Numbered from the stretch's first letter, positions 20,401 to 28,010 are shown. The stretch is DNA of 64,000 nt from Puniceicoccaceae bacterium (GCA_902587165.1 CACIKF010000004.1:55682-119681), one strand, 5' to 3'. Notes: a model not told the origin generated them from the sequence alone. A program made the numbers and translations.

Positions 20401-22662
20401 TTCGAATACTTTAATAGTGCTGTAAGTGTCACCTGGTCTCGTGTTAGGTAATGTTCTTATTGTTCCATCCCAAGCTAATTGCTCAATACCATCTTCATCA
20501 ATGTTTAGGTATTCAACACCGTTCACCGTTAGAGACGATATTTTTACTGTGCCAGGATCTATTTGCAGGTTAACTTGACGGAAATTGGTATTATCACTAG
20601 CAGGTACAACAAATGTGTTTGTACCAACATCTAATACGTAGGGTGAGCTTGCAGTTATTAGTGTTCCATCGGCCTGCTTCTTAATAATACTGTAGCTACC
20701 TCCACCTTCCGGTAGTTCTACTACCTCTATTACAAATGTAATTTGTCCATAGCTATCTGTATCTGTATTATTCTGAGCAAATGGTATGAACGTATTTGTG
20801 CTGTCAAATATGGAAGCAAACTCAACCTTAATAGATGGCGTAGTAGGTTCTTCGGTGCCGTCATCGTCTCCGGAACCATCCGATTCTGCAAAAGTTAGTT
20901 TCTCAGCGTTATCATAAGTTTCAACCTTCGCACCATCCGGGTTTATAGTAAAATGCTTTAGCGAGGTAATAGACATGTCACCTACACTTAAATTCAAATT
21001 AACTTTTCTGGTATATGTGCTCGCTCCTACATTGAAAATATTTTTACCCACAAAAAGTTTCTTCGCAGGATCTTGCACATAGTCAGTAGCGCCGTTAATT
21101 GTCCTTGAGCGGTTGATAAAACCAGTAGCAAGAGAGTATGTATGATCCGCTGGTTCCACAGCTGTTGTTGTGGGATCATCCCCAGTGCTCATAACTAGAT
21201 TCGAAATAACAAGTTCAAACCGCTGAGCTAGCTTACTGTTTTCTTGCAACAAATCACTGTAAGGAATAAAATTGTTATTAGTAAAATCGCCACTGTTGGA
21301 GACTTGTATTGATTGATAGGTTCCTGGATCTTTGCCCTCAGCAACTACCTTATAAAATGACTTTGCGTCTGTGGCACTATCTTCTAAAATAGTAGCAGCA
21401 CCCGTCACTAGTGTTTGATCATCTAGTAATAAAGTCCAAGCATCCGCGTTTGTTAAATCAGTAGTTTTGTAAACATCAACAGTAGCGGTGCCATCTTCAA
21501 GGTTTGTAAAAATTCTGGATTGTACTCTGTTTGTATTAGGATTTTTATATGGATTAGAAATTCCTACTATTGCTCCTACGTTTGCAGGATCAACTGTGGG
21601 CCTTTTAGCATATGGAGCGCAAAAAACACCCTTGAAAGCAAGGTTGTCTATGTAACTTTCCCCTAAACCTGAACCCTGATCATAGCCAGACCAAATAATT
21701 CTAAATGCGGCTTTTTGGTTTGGATAAATAACTAAATCAGTTTCATCAACATCTGTTCCCACCCAATATTTCAATTTACTTTCAACACCTATTGATGCGG
21801 CTCCCGTAGGTGTTCCCCCATTACCTGTGGCTGCAACATAATCCTCTGATGCTGGAACATAATCCTCTGATGCTGGAACATAATCATTATCACCAGGCTG
21901 ACCAACAGCAGGAGTCCCAACTTGTGCTGTTCCCACCTGTGGAGTTCCATCTAGCTCAATATCCTTTGTAATGTTGAACAAGGTGTCTGATGCATAATTC
22001 ACTCCGTCAGAATCCTGTGGCCAAGCAGCATCATAGTAGCCTTCGACTCCAATCTGGCTAAAATCATACTTAAAAAATACTTTCCCGTCAGATACTTCCG
22101 TTCTGGTCTTTGTATTTTTTAGTTCCGCGTTATTGCCAGCACCCGCTAAGTAGGTAACCTCTACAATATACGGGGAATTTCCACTGCCAACCTTAGCATC
22201 AAATAATATTTCATCCAACCTGAAGGCGTAAATACTATGATTGACGATAGCAAAATCGCCATTTGCTCCTTCATAACTAAACTTCCAGCTGTAATTATAA
22301 ACAGGTAGATCTCCACTCTCGTTGGTTGGTTGCGCGTAATCAACTATGTTGTTATTGTTACCGTATGTCGCGTCATTTAGTATGTTGCTGTCTATTTTTA
22401 GACCAACACCAGATGAGCCAGCATCACTTGCAGCTGGTCCAATGGCACCTGTGAGATAGAGGAATTCATTGTGAGCATTCAGAGTAGGTGTTGGGTCAAA
22501 AGATGTGTTTGTGTCTGGCGTAATATCACTGATGCCAGACTCATTATCTGCGGCAACAGCAGTGTCAAAATCATACCATCCGAGTATTTGATCTTTGGCA
22601 CATAGGGATATTGTGAATATAATCAGGCAAGTGATTATGGTGTATAGGTAGTTTTTGCTCAT
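14425..22662 (-). CDS. Giant secreted multidomain protein with GH128-like glycosidase core
   Basis: A 2745-residue exported protein. Order: signal peptide (about 1-22); an N-terminal beta-rich domain; several diverged copies of a roughly 110-residue beta module with an NGVE/NGVD-like end; four Ig-like DUF5011-type domains (about residues 1039-1121, 1261-1347, 1541-1625, 1815-1898; typical text SLTVGDTFSDPGASA); three roughly 186-residue modules starting TGTHYIGF; then a catalytic-looking domain from about 2137. That domain has GFNEPD (Glu2215) and PIWLKEFAV (Glu2439), the two glutamate motifs of the GH128/Asl1 fold, whose known members cleave beta-1,3-glucan. The glutamates are 224 residues apart because another beta module is inserted between them. 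A final module and a short tail follow; no sorting signal seen. Probable surface laminarin-binding hydrolase; activity unproven. Confidence 0.8.
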   Translation of the reverse strand: MSKNYLYTIITCLIIFTISLCAKDQILGWYDFDTAVAADNESGISDITPDTNTSFDPTPTLNAHNEFLYLTGAIGPAASDAGSSGVGLKIDSNILNDATYGNNNNIVDYAQPTNESGDLPVYNYSWKFSYEGANGDFAIVNHSIYAFRLDEILFDAKVGSGNSPYIVEVTYLAGAGNNAELKNTKTRTEVSDGKVFFKYDFSQIGVEGYYDAAWPQDSDGVNYASDTLFNITKDIELDGTPQVGTAQVGTPAVGQPGDNDYVPASEDYVPASEDYVAATGNGGTPTGAASIGVESKLKYWVGTDVDETDLVIYPNQKAAFRIIWSGYDQGSGLGESYIDNLAFKGVFCAPYAKRPTVDPANVGAIVGISNPYKNPNTNRVQSRIFTNLEDGTATVDVYKTTDLTNADAWTLLLDDQTLVTGAATILEDSATDAKSFYKVVAEGKDPGTYQSIQVSNSGDFTNNNFIPYSDLLQENSKLAQRFELVISNLVMSTGDDPTTTAVEPADHTYSLATGFINRSRTINGATDYVQDPAKKLFVGKNIFNVGASTYTRKVNLNLSVGDMSITSLKHFTINPDGAKVETYDNAEKLTFAESDGSGDDDGTEEPTTPSIKVEFASIFDSTNTFIPFAQNNTDTDSYGQITFVIEVVELPEGGGSYSIIKKQADGTLITASSPYVLDVGTNTFVVPASDNTNFRQVNLQIDPGTVKISSLTVNGVEYLNIDEDGIEQLAWDGTIRTLPNTRPGDTYSTIKVFESTDDDGSVRDTDGVTTSLTGSKGQHVVEINVTSSIDDDDTSISPSFRFSSGTKNGTGMVFPTSAEANPRLRTGANKLTLPAVDATTWATNTNPGRQISLQFNNDAIDFAINYLKINDVVVHGTKPADFDSQIDAIENPGATTGVIPFSDITGVDPLTASPWFSKYEVFSDRSDPASSEEQRYVLVVDSLPAGGSIMQLVYTGTGTGQLIYPNSEPYKITLTTGANVITLPASDLAHDTRNRKIILRLTDPSVTVSGFAVISGDPSNAANVTKIHGEVASELIDPGDIVAPVITVTGDNPLSLTVDDTFSDPGASASDDVDGDITSLITSTSDVDTSVAGNYSVVYSVTDANGNTTTATRTVTVAEEGAAPTVIKISALTDAVAGADYTSIAYFPLVNDIGSVTNSEGNPTQMSGSKNAQRIDFNVVTLETGSQARFFRTYANGAPNYLSPVNITSGFNKLELAGVSGANWDAVNGRKLSIQFNNGSGAECVIDYMKINGVVLFGTVPADPTPPVISLTGDSTVNVPLNGTYNDNGATAIDDRDGNITGNISTAGLPIDTSTPGTYTITYSVTDVGGNTVSVSRTVVVEDAVEEARTGTHYIGFSDFVTADVNTISGRNASLAESTPDVGADSGISISITGGYGCKNETTTDLTYGDLVGDDSPYPAAIQGTKHIAKFVSGQNKTISMVIENTTGTDFVLEKIHYDWHTLNAANSGKTFTVSNSGSEVFTHTVAGAAIHGISKDIANIDIPANSSVTLTGVVSAFAGNSGPQSRLDNLLFEGTYGVVVEDLVAPTITVIGDDPLSLTVGDTFSDPGASAADDVDGDLTGQITSTNDVDTSVAGSYTVTYSVSDAAGNAATATRTVTVAEASSPSYTGTHYIGFADFVTADMNSGAGRNASIAESTPDVGADSGISISISGGYGVNNNVTSDNTYGSLTAPAISTSNKYALKFVNNQPKTFTVTIQNTTGTDFVLEKIYYDWGLPNANAGETLTLRTADDTVVSAHTVATAVGTYDVDKDIGDLTIAANSTVTLTGTVTGFAATGPQSRLDNLLFEGTYAAAPDLVSPTITVIGDDPLSLTVGDTFSDPGASAADDVDGDLTGQITSTNDVDTSVAGSYTVTYSATDAAGNTATATRTVTVAEASSPSYTGTHYIGFADFVTADMNSTAGRNASIAESTPDVGADSGISISISGGYGVNNNVTSDNTYGSLTAPAISTSNKYALKFVNNQPKTFTVTIQNTTGTDFVLEKIYYDWGLPNANAGETLTLRTADDTVVSAHTVATAVGTYDVDKDIGDLTIAANSTVTLTGTVTGFAATGPQSRLDNLLFEGTYAADGGSDNTPPSYALSTASYLGSVASSNAVALQIDSQAAQEVAVNVTTAGSNNKRGAAMGAGQSDTWDTFLNALEPAWHYSWNWEVLSSHPDDVEFVPQLFGAGSVTASNLQNITDGISAGDVGYIIGFNEPDLSSQGNTTVDEALTAWGVMEQALKDASVFDQVELVSPVVASQYDDWLLQFLAKATVAGYTIDHVCMHKYVSNTNAETFYSSLKERYHREVTTILNTTVSADPAFTDNKFIPFATNQVAGSEQQQTFEFVVVGAVPEGATYQIKKNTNAAGTGWNSATFDIVAGTNTRVIDAPGGGFTRKVNVVFSTGEIELSSFKHNGVEQLTTTSQITHSLSDYGPIWLKEFAVKRTQTMIDNGENFPAADVSAFMENLLRKLNADPEVFRYAWFNSNDPTSEYYPRQVDSLIFDIDTLQTTALGDYYKTVNGPNYEVKESATVAALAASSNVSAVATNSNATWTHKVSVASGTGSGAEQTIELNVATLPTGGANYRIVKTNQGGNNVFGTLKALTTGLNTITVTGTAFERTVMLQLNSGDITISSCSINGVDLMNGAFGYINDGPLTISIPDSDYARSLNVEFSSSSIEVDSFKLNNNELTAIAVDGYYPLYDTETAANFVGDGSSHTQTLGGVTYYMPGGLTLGVTMFHGNYTGE
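16405..18040 (-). repeat. Near-identical 819-bp tandem duplication inside the giant gene
   Basis: The stretch from about 16405 to 17220 is repeated almost base for base at about 17224-18035; corresponding bases are offset by 819 bp (273 codons), for example GTATGTCCCT at 16411 and 17230. Each unit encodes one Ig-like domain plus one TGTHYIGF module. A third, clearly diverged unit follows to about 18870. The near identity points to a recent duplication or ongoing conversion. Confidence 0.9.
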
Positions 22663-22690
22663 GATTTTGCTTTGTGATACGAAGTAATTG

Positions 22691-22707
22691 TTAACTACGT
22701 TAGTTAA
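22691..22707. promoter_or_regulatory. Inverted repeat upstream of the giant gene
   Basis: TTAACTA (22691-22697) and TAGTTAA (22701-22707) form a perfect 7-bp inverted repeat with a CGT spacer, about 29-45 bp upstream of the giant gene's start codon. It could be an operator or a 5'-leader hairpin. No protein can be assigned to it. Confidence 0.3.
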
Positions 22708-22864
22708 TTCTAAGAATAAATTATTCCCAAAAATGCCTTACGGCTGAATAATTTTGAGACTGCTTCACAGAAAAGCTGCCAGTAGAGGGTAATGAATATA
22801 GGGGTTAATTGAGGGTGTAATTTGTAAAATAACACCCCAGTGCAATTTTATGCAACCATAAATG

Positions 22865-22878
22865 TGCATAATTATGCA
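22865..22878. promoter_or_regulatory. 14-bp perfect palindrome
   Basis: TGCATAATTATGCA is a perfect palindrome in the AT-rich region between the giant gene and the tRNA gene, about 200 bp upstream of the giant gene. A further half-site-like TTATGCAA lies just to its left near 22847. Candidate binding site for a dimeric regulator; unproven. Confidence 0.25.
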
Positions 22879-22937
22879 ATAATCTCAAATTTTGGTTTTG
22901 CTAGAACTTAAAAATAGCAACCAACTACCAAAAATGT

Positions 22938-23014
<77 letters not shown>

Positions 23015-23048
23015 CTAATGGAAGCATCGGAAAATGCCTCGGTAGATA

Positions 23049-23097
23049 GCTTCGTCAATATTAAAGCTAATTTCATTGAATTAGCTTTAACCGAAGC
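23049..23097. other. Long AT-rich hairpin upstream of tRNA-Ala and the Cdd1-type gene
   Basis: An inner perfect 9-bp stem (TAAAGCTAA at 23062-23070 with TTAGCTTTA at 23081-23089) is enclosed by an outer GCTTCG/CGAAGC pairing (23049-23054 with 23092-23097). It lies in the divergent region between the tRNA (minus) and the HhH gene (plus). A TTGACG that could be the tRNA -35 box overlaps it at 23053-23058 on the minus strand, though the -10 is poor. Confidence 0.4.
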
Positions 23098-23182
23098 GAT
23101 CACTGCTTGTGTCGAGCAGACCGAACAGTCATAACTTAACGTCTAATCTAGTTCAATTACCTGATAGCGTATCGTTCAATTC

Positions 23183-23470
23183 ATGATGTTTCCACAAAAG
23201 AAGAAAAAGAAGGTCGATTACGAGGCGCTTAACTCGTCACTGATGCGTATCCCTCGCATGGAAGTGGCAGCGGCACGTAGTTTGATTAATATTGGAGTCC
23301 GCGAAGTCTACGAGCTGAAAGGTAGGGCCCCAGAGATTCTATTTGAGGAGGCTCAACAGAAGAATGAAGAAATTCCACTCGACCAGATTCGCTTTTTTCG
23401 AATGGCCGTATATTATGCTGAGTGTGAAAAGCCCGAAGCATCCAAACTGCATCCAAGCGAATGGAACTAG
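23183..23470 (+). CDS. Cdd1-type helix-hairpin-helix protein
   Basis: A 95-residue basic protein. After a Lys-rich start (KKKKK near residue 7) it carries a helix-hairpin-helix like fold: RIPRMEVAAARSLINIGVR, then VYELKGRAPEILFEEA, and the ending FFRMAVYYAE that is typical of the Cdd1 ('pathogenicity locus') family. HhH folds usually bind DNA non-specifically, but the cellular role of this family is not known. It is followed 27 bp later by the LON-domain gene in the same direction and may be cotranscribed with it. Start at 23183 or the adjacent Met codon. Confidence 0.75.
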   Translation: MMFPQKKKKKVDYEALNSSLMRIPRMEVAAARSLINIGVREVYELKGRAPEILFEEAQQKNEEIPLDQIRFFRMAVYYAECEKPEASKLHPSEWN

Positions 23471-23497
23471 TTATTGCGCTCAAACACCTAAGTTAAT

Positions 23498-24181
23498 ATG
23501 ATCTCTCAAGAAATTGAAATTCCGCGCGAGGTGCCAGTAATGACCTTGAGCCAGACGGTGCTCTTTCCTCAGGCCATGATGCCGCTCTTTATTTTTGAGC
23601 CACGCTATCGTGAAATGCTCAGCGCCGTATTGGAAGGTGATCGAATCTTCGCTGTGGCGGCTCTGGATGAACGAGATGAGGATGCAGAGGTATTGGAGAC
23701 ACCCTACTCCATTGCTGGGGTCGGGGTCGTGCGCGCTTGTAAACAAAACCCAGATGGAACTTCAAATTTAATCCTACAAGGTCTCGCTCGAGTACAGTTT
23801 GAAAACTTTGTCTGCGAGGAACCCTACCGCCGTGCGCGCATCCAACAGCGAATAAGTGAGTCCGACGGCAGCGAAGAAACACTCGGCTCGATCCAACCCA
23901 CTCTACTGGCCTTAGTTCAAATACAAATGCGCCTGGGAGCTGAGATCCCTCAAGAGGTCTTGCAGTTTCTATCTAACCTCAAAGAGCCGGAGAGTGTGCT
24001 CGATCTTGCGATTTATACCCTATGCCCTTCGGGAAGTTTTAAGCAGGACCTACTTGAAACCCGGGGTATTTTAGCTCGCTTTGGCAAATTTGAACGATTT
24101 TTACGCTCTCAAGTCGATCGTCTGAAACTAGATCGTAAACTCAAAGGCGGATTAGATGAGGACGGTATTGGCAACAATTAG
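23498..24181 (+). CDS. LON substrate-binding domain protein
   Basis: A 227-residue cytosolic protein matching the N-terminal domain of Lon protease without the ATPase or peptidase parts. The opening VPVMTLSQTVLFPQAMMPLFIFEPRYREML is the usual LON pattern (P-L-F-P-x-x-x-x-P-L-x-I-F-E-x-R-Y), followed by GVGVVRACKQNPDGTSNLIL and a helical C-terminal half. Stand-alone LON proteins are widespread and their role is poorly known; substrate or peptide binding is assumed. Its stop codon (24179-24181) overlaps the stop codon of the convergent LolA-like gene by two bases. Confidence 0.88.
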   Translation: MISQEIEIPREVPVMTLSQTVLFPQAMMPLFIFEPRYREMLSAVLEGDRIFAVAALDERDEDAEVLETPYSIAGVGVVRACKQNPDGTSNLILQGLARVQFENFVCEEPYRRARIQQRISESDGSEETLGSIQPTLLALVQIQMRLGAEIPQEVLQFLSNLKEPESVLDLAIYTLCPSGSFKQDLLETRGILARFGKFERFLRSQVDRLKLDRKLKGGLDEDGIGNN

Positions 24182-24906
24182 CGTTTCGGCTTAGCGAAAT
24201 AAACGCTGAAGATACCTGGATTGACATCAATGCTGTTAACCTTAGCCAAGGATTTCGTTTCACCATTGACTCGTGTCTCGATTTCAAATGCGAAGGGGAA
24301 GCCCTCGACTTCTCGGTAGTCACGGTAAAGAGTCTGGATACTAAGTTCACCGTCTGCACCGAGATGATCCACTCGGACAATATGAGCGGTCTCGAGGTCT
24401 AAATAATAGCGGCTAGCCTCAGAATCGTATTCGATTACTTCCAGCACTAAAACACTGCGCTCATCTAAACTTGTACGCTCAATTAATTCGATTTGGTATT
24501 CACGCTTTTGCAGGTGATAGAAAAGTGGACTATCGAATCGGCTTTGATCGCGTATTTTACGACGCGCCTCCTGATCAAGTAAGTCAATCGACACTTCTTG
24601 ATTGTTTTTTGTTCGTATCCAGCCCTGAGAGCCATCGTAGCCAGTAATAATACTATTGGACTCGTTAGAGAGGCGGTAGCGCATGGAATGCGGCCGCTTT
24701 TTGCGCATTAGAAAGTCGAAAGTTTGTCCATTTTGTAAAATAGTACCCTCGACACTGAGTGATGAAAGCGCGTCAGCATCACGGAAACCACCGTAAGCCT
24801 TTGTGAAGCGCTGCAAAACACTTTCTAGCGTAAAGGCGTCTTCCTGCGCAAAGCCATGGATTGGAAGCAAGTATAGCAAACATACTAAAATTAACTTAGC
24901 GAGCAT
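24178..24906 (-). CDS. LolA-like outer-membrane lipoprotein-sorting fold protein
   Basis: A 242-residue exported protein. The frame runs upstream to 24945, but the ATG at 24906 begins a clean signal peptide (MLAKLILVCLLYLLPIHGFA) and is preferred. The mature part has the alternating beta pattern of the LolA/LolB-like fold: an initial helix (LESVLQRFTKAYGG), then SVEGTILQNGQTFDFLMRKK, YDGSQGWI, and VEGFPFAFEIETRVNG near the end. Such proteins bind lipids or lipoproteins in the periplasm; it is a stand-alone member rather than clear LolA. It converges on the LON-domain gene with overlapping stop codons. Confidence 0.7.
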   Translation of the reverse strand: MLAKLILVCLLYLLPIHGFAQEDAFTLESVLQRFTKAYGGFRDADALSSLSVEGTILQNGQTFDFLMRKKRPHSMRYRLSNESNSIITGYDGSQGWIRTKNNQEVSIDLLDQEARRKIRDQSRFDSPLFYHLQKREYQIELIERTSLDERSVLVLEVIEYDSEASRYYLDLETAHIVRVDHLGADGELSIQTLYRDYREVEGFPFAFEIETRVNGETKSLAKVNSIDVNPGIFSVYFAKPKR

Positions 24907-25059
24907 ACTGATAGTTCGGATGACTGAATGATAATAGCAAGCCAATCGTCTGGATCATGACGGATAGAGCTGGGGCGTGCTTATTTGACCGAGGACAAAA
25001 CATTGAAGACGCGAAGGAAACATTGTCAGAAGCATAAAGTTTTGCCAATAATTTGTGAT

Positions 25060-26322
25060 ATGACTCCAGAAATCATAAGTGAATGGCTACAACAGTATAA
25101 ATTAAATGCAGCTATTGCTGGTGTGCTAGGAATGTTAGGGGCTGGTATTTCCCTCTTTATCTTGGTCCTTTTGGCCAATTTTCTATCCAAGCGGTTAATT
25201 ACCTATTTGATCCATCCGATCATCGGAAAAACTTCGGTTCAATGGGATGATCTTTTAATCGAGCACAAGGTGATCGTCCATTTTTCGCATATTGTGCCAG
25301 CAGCGATTATCCACTTTTTCGCACCTGCACTCTTCGCTAATTCGCCCGAGATTGTTGAGCTCTTTCAGACACTGGTGAATACCTACTTGGTCGTCATCAT
25401 TCTCCTCGTGGTCAATTGTGTATTAAATTTTACACGTGCCGTCTGGGAACGAAGCCCCATTGGCAAACGCTACCCTGCGAAGAGCTTCATTCAGGCAGCG
25501 AAGTTAGTGATTAACTTGATCGGTCTGATATTCATCCTTTCGGCGATTCTAGGGAAATCTCCACTTGTGTTCTTCTCTGGTCTCGGGGCGGTGACAGCAA
25601 TTCTTCTTTTGATTTTTAAGGACGCCATACTCGGTCTTGTTGCTGGTTTTCAACTGTCGGTTAACAATATGGTCATGGTGGGCGATTGGATCGAGATGCC
25701 TGGACGTGGTGCAGATGGTGATGTGATTGATGTTTCGCTGACCACGGTTAAAGTTCAGAATTGGGACAAGACGATCACCACGATTCCCACCTACGCACTC
25801 ATCTCCGACTCATTCAAAAACTGGCGCGGCATGAGTGAAGCGGGCGGTCGCCGAATTAAACGTGCTCTGCACCTCGATATGCGAACAATTCAGTTTGCCG
25901 ACGAGGCACTACTCGAACGATGTAAGCGTATGCGCCTGTTACGACCTTATCTCGAATCAAGGCTTGAGGAGATTCAAAAATATAACGAAGGCGTGGGCGA
26001 AGAGTTCTCTGAGTTGATCAACGGTCGCCGCTTGACCAATGTAGGCACTTTCCGCGCTTACTGCGTAGCATACTTGCGTGAGCATCCTAAAGTTCACAAG
26101 GACATGACTCTACTCGTGCGGCAACTGTCTCCAAGTTCCGGTGGGCTGCCTCTGGAAATATATGCATTTACCAATGACACCGCTTGGGCATCCTACGAAG
26201 ACATCCAAGGAGACATTTTCGACCACCTATTATCTGTACTCCCCGAGTTCGGACTCAGCGCCTACCAATCGCCCAGCGGCGCTGACCTAGAAAAAATAGG
26301 CTTTGGGTTAAAGGATAAGTAA
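25060..26322 (+). CDS. YbdG-type mechanosensitive channel (MscS family)
   Basis: Inner-membrane channel that opens on membrane tension and protects against osmotic downshock. The frame is open from a TTG at 24985, but the ATG at 25060 is preferred because it starts the hydrophobic N-terminal region. Four or five transmembrane helices precede the pore helix and the MscS beta domain (VGDWIEMPGRGADGDVIDVSLTTVKVQNWD). The long C-terminal part with GRRLTNVGTFRAYC, LLVRQLSP and LPLEIYAFTNDT is characteristic of the YbdG (MscM) branch rather than of small MscS. Expected length about 415 residues; here 420. It converges on parB with 7 bp between the genes. Confidence 0.9.
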   Translation: MTPEIISEWLQQYKLNAAIAGVLGMLGAGISLFILVLLANFLSKRLITYLIHPIIGKTSVQWDDLLIEHKVIVHFSHIVPAAIIHFFAPALFANSPEIVELFQTLVNTYLVVIILLVVNCVLNFTRAVWERSPIGKRYPAKSFIQAAKLVINLIGLIFILSAILGKSPLVFFSGLGAVTAILLLIFKDAILGLVAGFQLSVNNMVMVGDWIEMPGRGADGDVIDVSLTTVKVQNWDKTITTIPTYALISDSFKNWRGMSEAGGRRIKRALHLDMRTIQFADEALLERCKRMRLLRPYLESRLEEIQKYNEGVGEEFSELINGRRLTNVGTFRAYCVAYLREHPKVHKDMTLLVRQLSPSSGGLPLEIYAFTNDTAWASYEDIQGDIFDHLLSVLPEFGLSAYQSPSGADLEKIGFGLKDK

Positions 26323-26329
26323 GCAATGC

Positions 26330-27310
26330 CTACTGTAAGCCTAATTTCTCTAGGATGCGATCGAGGTCGTCATTACCAAAATAATCGATTGTGATGCGTC
26401 CTTTCTTTGGCGTGTGCTTTAAGGCAACGCGCGTATTAAAATGATCGCTCATACGTTTTTGAAGATCGTGAATCGCTGTTTGTTCGGCTTCTAGCGGCTT
26501 GCCTTTGACCTTTTCGCTCGAACCGCCGCTGCCCTCTTTGAGCCGGCGAACCTGTGCTTCGGCTTCACGAACGCTCATGCCTGTTTCAATAATGCGGCGA
26601 GCGAGTAACTTGCGGTGTTCGGCGCTTTCGAGGCCAAGGAGAACCTTAGCATGACCTGTTGAAATGAGTCGACGACTGAGAAAGCCTTGGATTTCGGAAC
26701 CTAGACTCAATAAACGCAGTGCGTTCGCCACAGTGGCACGACCTTTACCTACGCGCTCGGCTGCAGCCTCTTGTGTCAGGTCGAAATCACGTACTAGACT
26801 AGCATAGCCAAGGGCCTCGTCAATGGGGTTTAGATTCTCGCGCTGTAAATTTTCTATCAGTGCAATTGAGGCCGAAGAGGCATCGCTGGCTTCAATGATA
26901 CGTGCTGGAATGTGATTAAGCTTTAGGTGTCTGAATGCATGTAGGCGACGTTCGCCGGCAATGAGTTCGAATTTGCCATTTTTTTCGCGGACTACGATGG
27001 GCTGTAGTAGACCTTCGGACTGGATACTCTTTGCGAGTTCTTCGACGTGCTCAGGATGGATTTCGCGCCGTGGTTGGTAAGGATTAGCAGCGATGCGCTC
27101 AAGTTCGATCTCGCGGAAGCCAAGGGCGTTTGGTGCAATCGTGCTGACGGTGGCTGGTTTGGCTGTTACCGCCTGCTTCTTTGCGGATGTATTTTTTACG
27201 GATGTTGTAGTTTTGGTCACTACCTTGGCATCGGCTTTTGGCTTTGAACTATTGGTGCCGGAGATGAGGCCACCTAGTCCGCGGCCGAGTCTGGTTTTAG
27301 AATTGGACAT
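26330..27310 (-). CDS. parB: Chromosome-partitioning protein ParB
   Basis: A 326-residue ParB/Spo0J protein that loads on parS sites as a CTP-dependent DNA clamp and works with ParA in chromosome segregation. It starts RLGRGLGGLISG, the usual N-terminal ParA-contact motif, followed by a Lys/Thr/Ala-rich linker (residues about 20-65). The CTP-binding segment includes GERRLHAF, the ENLQRENLNPIDEA helix follows, and the helix-turn-helix is TQEAAAERVGKGRATVANAL. The C-terminal dimerisation region is present. No parA is adjacent: the gene to its right is a LysM protein in the same direction, 14 bp away. No consensus parS site was recognised by eye. Confidence 0.95.
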   Translation of the reverse strand: MSNSKTRLGRGLGGLISGTNSSKPKADAKVVTKTTTSVKNTSAKKQAVTAKPATVSTIAPNALGFREIELERIAANPYQPRREIHPEHVEELAKSIQSEGLLQPIVVREKNGKFELIAGERRLHAFRHLKLNHIPARIIEASDASSASIALIENLQRENLNPIDEALGYASLVRDFDLTQEAAAERVGKGRATVANALRLLSLGSEIQGFLSRRLISTGHAKVLLGLESAEHRKLLARRIIETGMSVREAEAQVRRLKEGSGGSSEKVKGKPLEAEQTAIHDLQKRMSDHFNTRVALKHTPKKGRITIDYFGNDDLDRILEKLGLQ

Positions 27311-27324
27311 ATTTAAGGTAACTT

Positions 27325-27930
27325 CTATTGAGAAATGGGGATGAATATAGTTTCTCCGACTTGAAGGTCTTTCGATGGGTTAACGATCTTATTGGCATTT
27401 TGAATGTGCTTGATTGTCGAGCCGTGATCGCGAGCGATTTTACTAAGTGTATCACCTGAGCGTACGACATAAGTCTTACCAGTCTTAGGGAAATCGTCGG
27501 AGAAATGTATAGGTGTCGCGACTTGAGGCGGAGTGTAAGCGGCTTTGGCGATGGAGTTGATGGCAGATTGGGTTTCTTTGGCCAGCGCGCTGATTTGACG
27601 GTTGAGCTCTGCGAGGATCTGCTGTTTTTGTTGCGTATCGGCAAAGCCATACTCGCGGCGTAAGGTTTCAATGGCTACTGAAAGATTAGAAATTTGTGCA
27701 CTGGTAGCGCTTTTAGAATTTGCGGCTGCCACTTGAGCACGGATACGGGCATTTTCACGGCGCAACTCTTCAATTTCAAGGCGCATCGTTTTGAGGCTCT
27801 GCTCGAGTAGATTGACGTCTTGGCTTAGATTAGCCACGTTAACGCGGAGACTGTCCTGAGCAGCAACAGGACTGAAGAGCATAAAGACACCAGTAAAGTT
27901 TAGTAGCGCCCCAAAGAAAAACTTAGACAT
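27325..27930 (-). CDS. Exported coiled-coil protein with C-terminal LysM domain
   Basis: A 201-residue envelope protein. A signal peptide (about 1-24, ending PVAAQ) is followed by a heptad-rich coiled coil from about residue 28 to 120 (SLKTMRLEIEELRRENARI and AELNRQISALAKETQSA) and by one LysM domain at about 150-200 (YVVRSGDTLSKIARDHGST). LysM binds peptidoglycan glycan chains, so the protein probably sits on the cell wall. It lies directly upstream of parB in the same direction and divergent from lgt. The exact role is unknown. Confidence 0.85.
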   Translation of the reverse strand: MSKFFFGALLNFTGVFMLFSPVAAQDSLRVNVANLSQDVNLLEQSLKTMRLEIEELRRENARIRAQVAAANSKSATSAQISNLSVAIETLRREYGFADTQQKQQILAELNRQISALAKETQSAINSIAKAAYTPPQVATPIHFSDDFPKTGKTYVVRSGDTLSKIARDHGSTIKHIQNANKIVNPSKDLQVGETIFIPISQ

Positions 27931-28010
27931 GTAGATAAGATTTTCGGCACAGCTTGAAATGTCAAAGAAAAGAGTTGGTGGATGGGCGTATTATCTATGA
28001 TCTTCAATAA

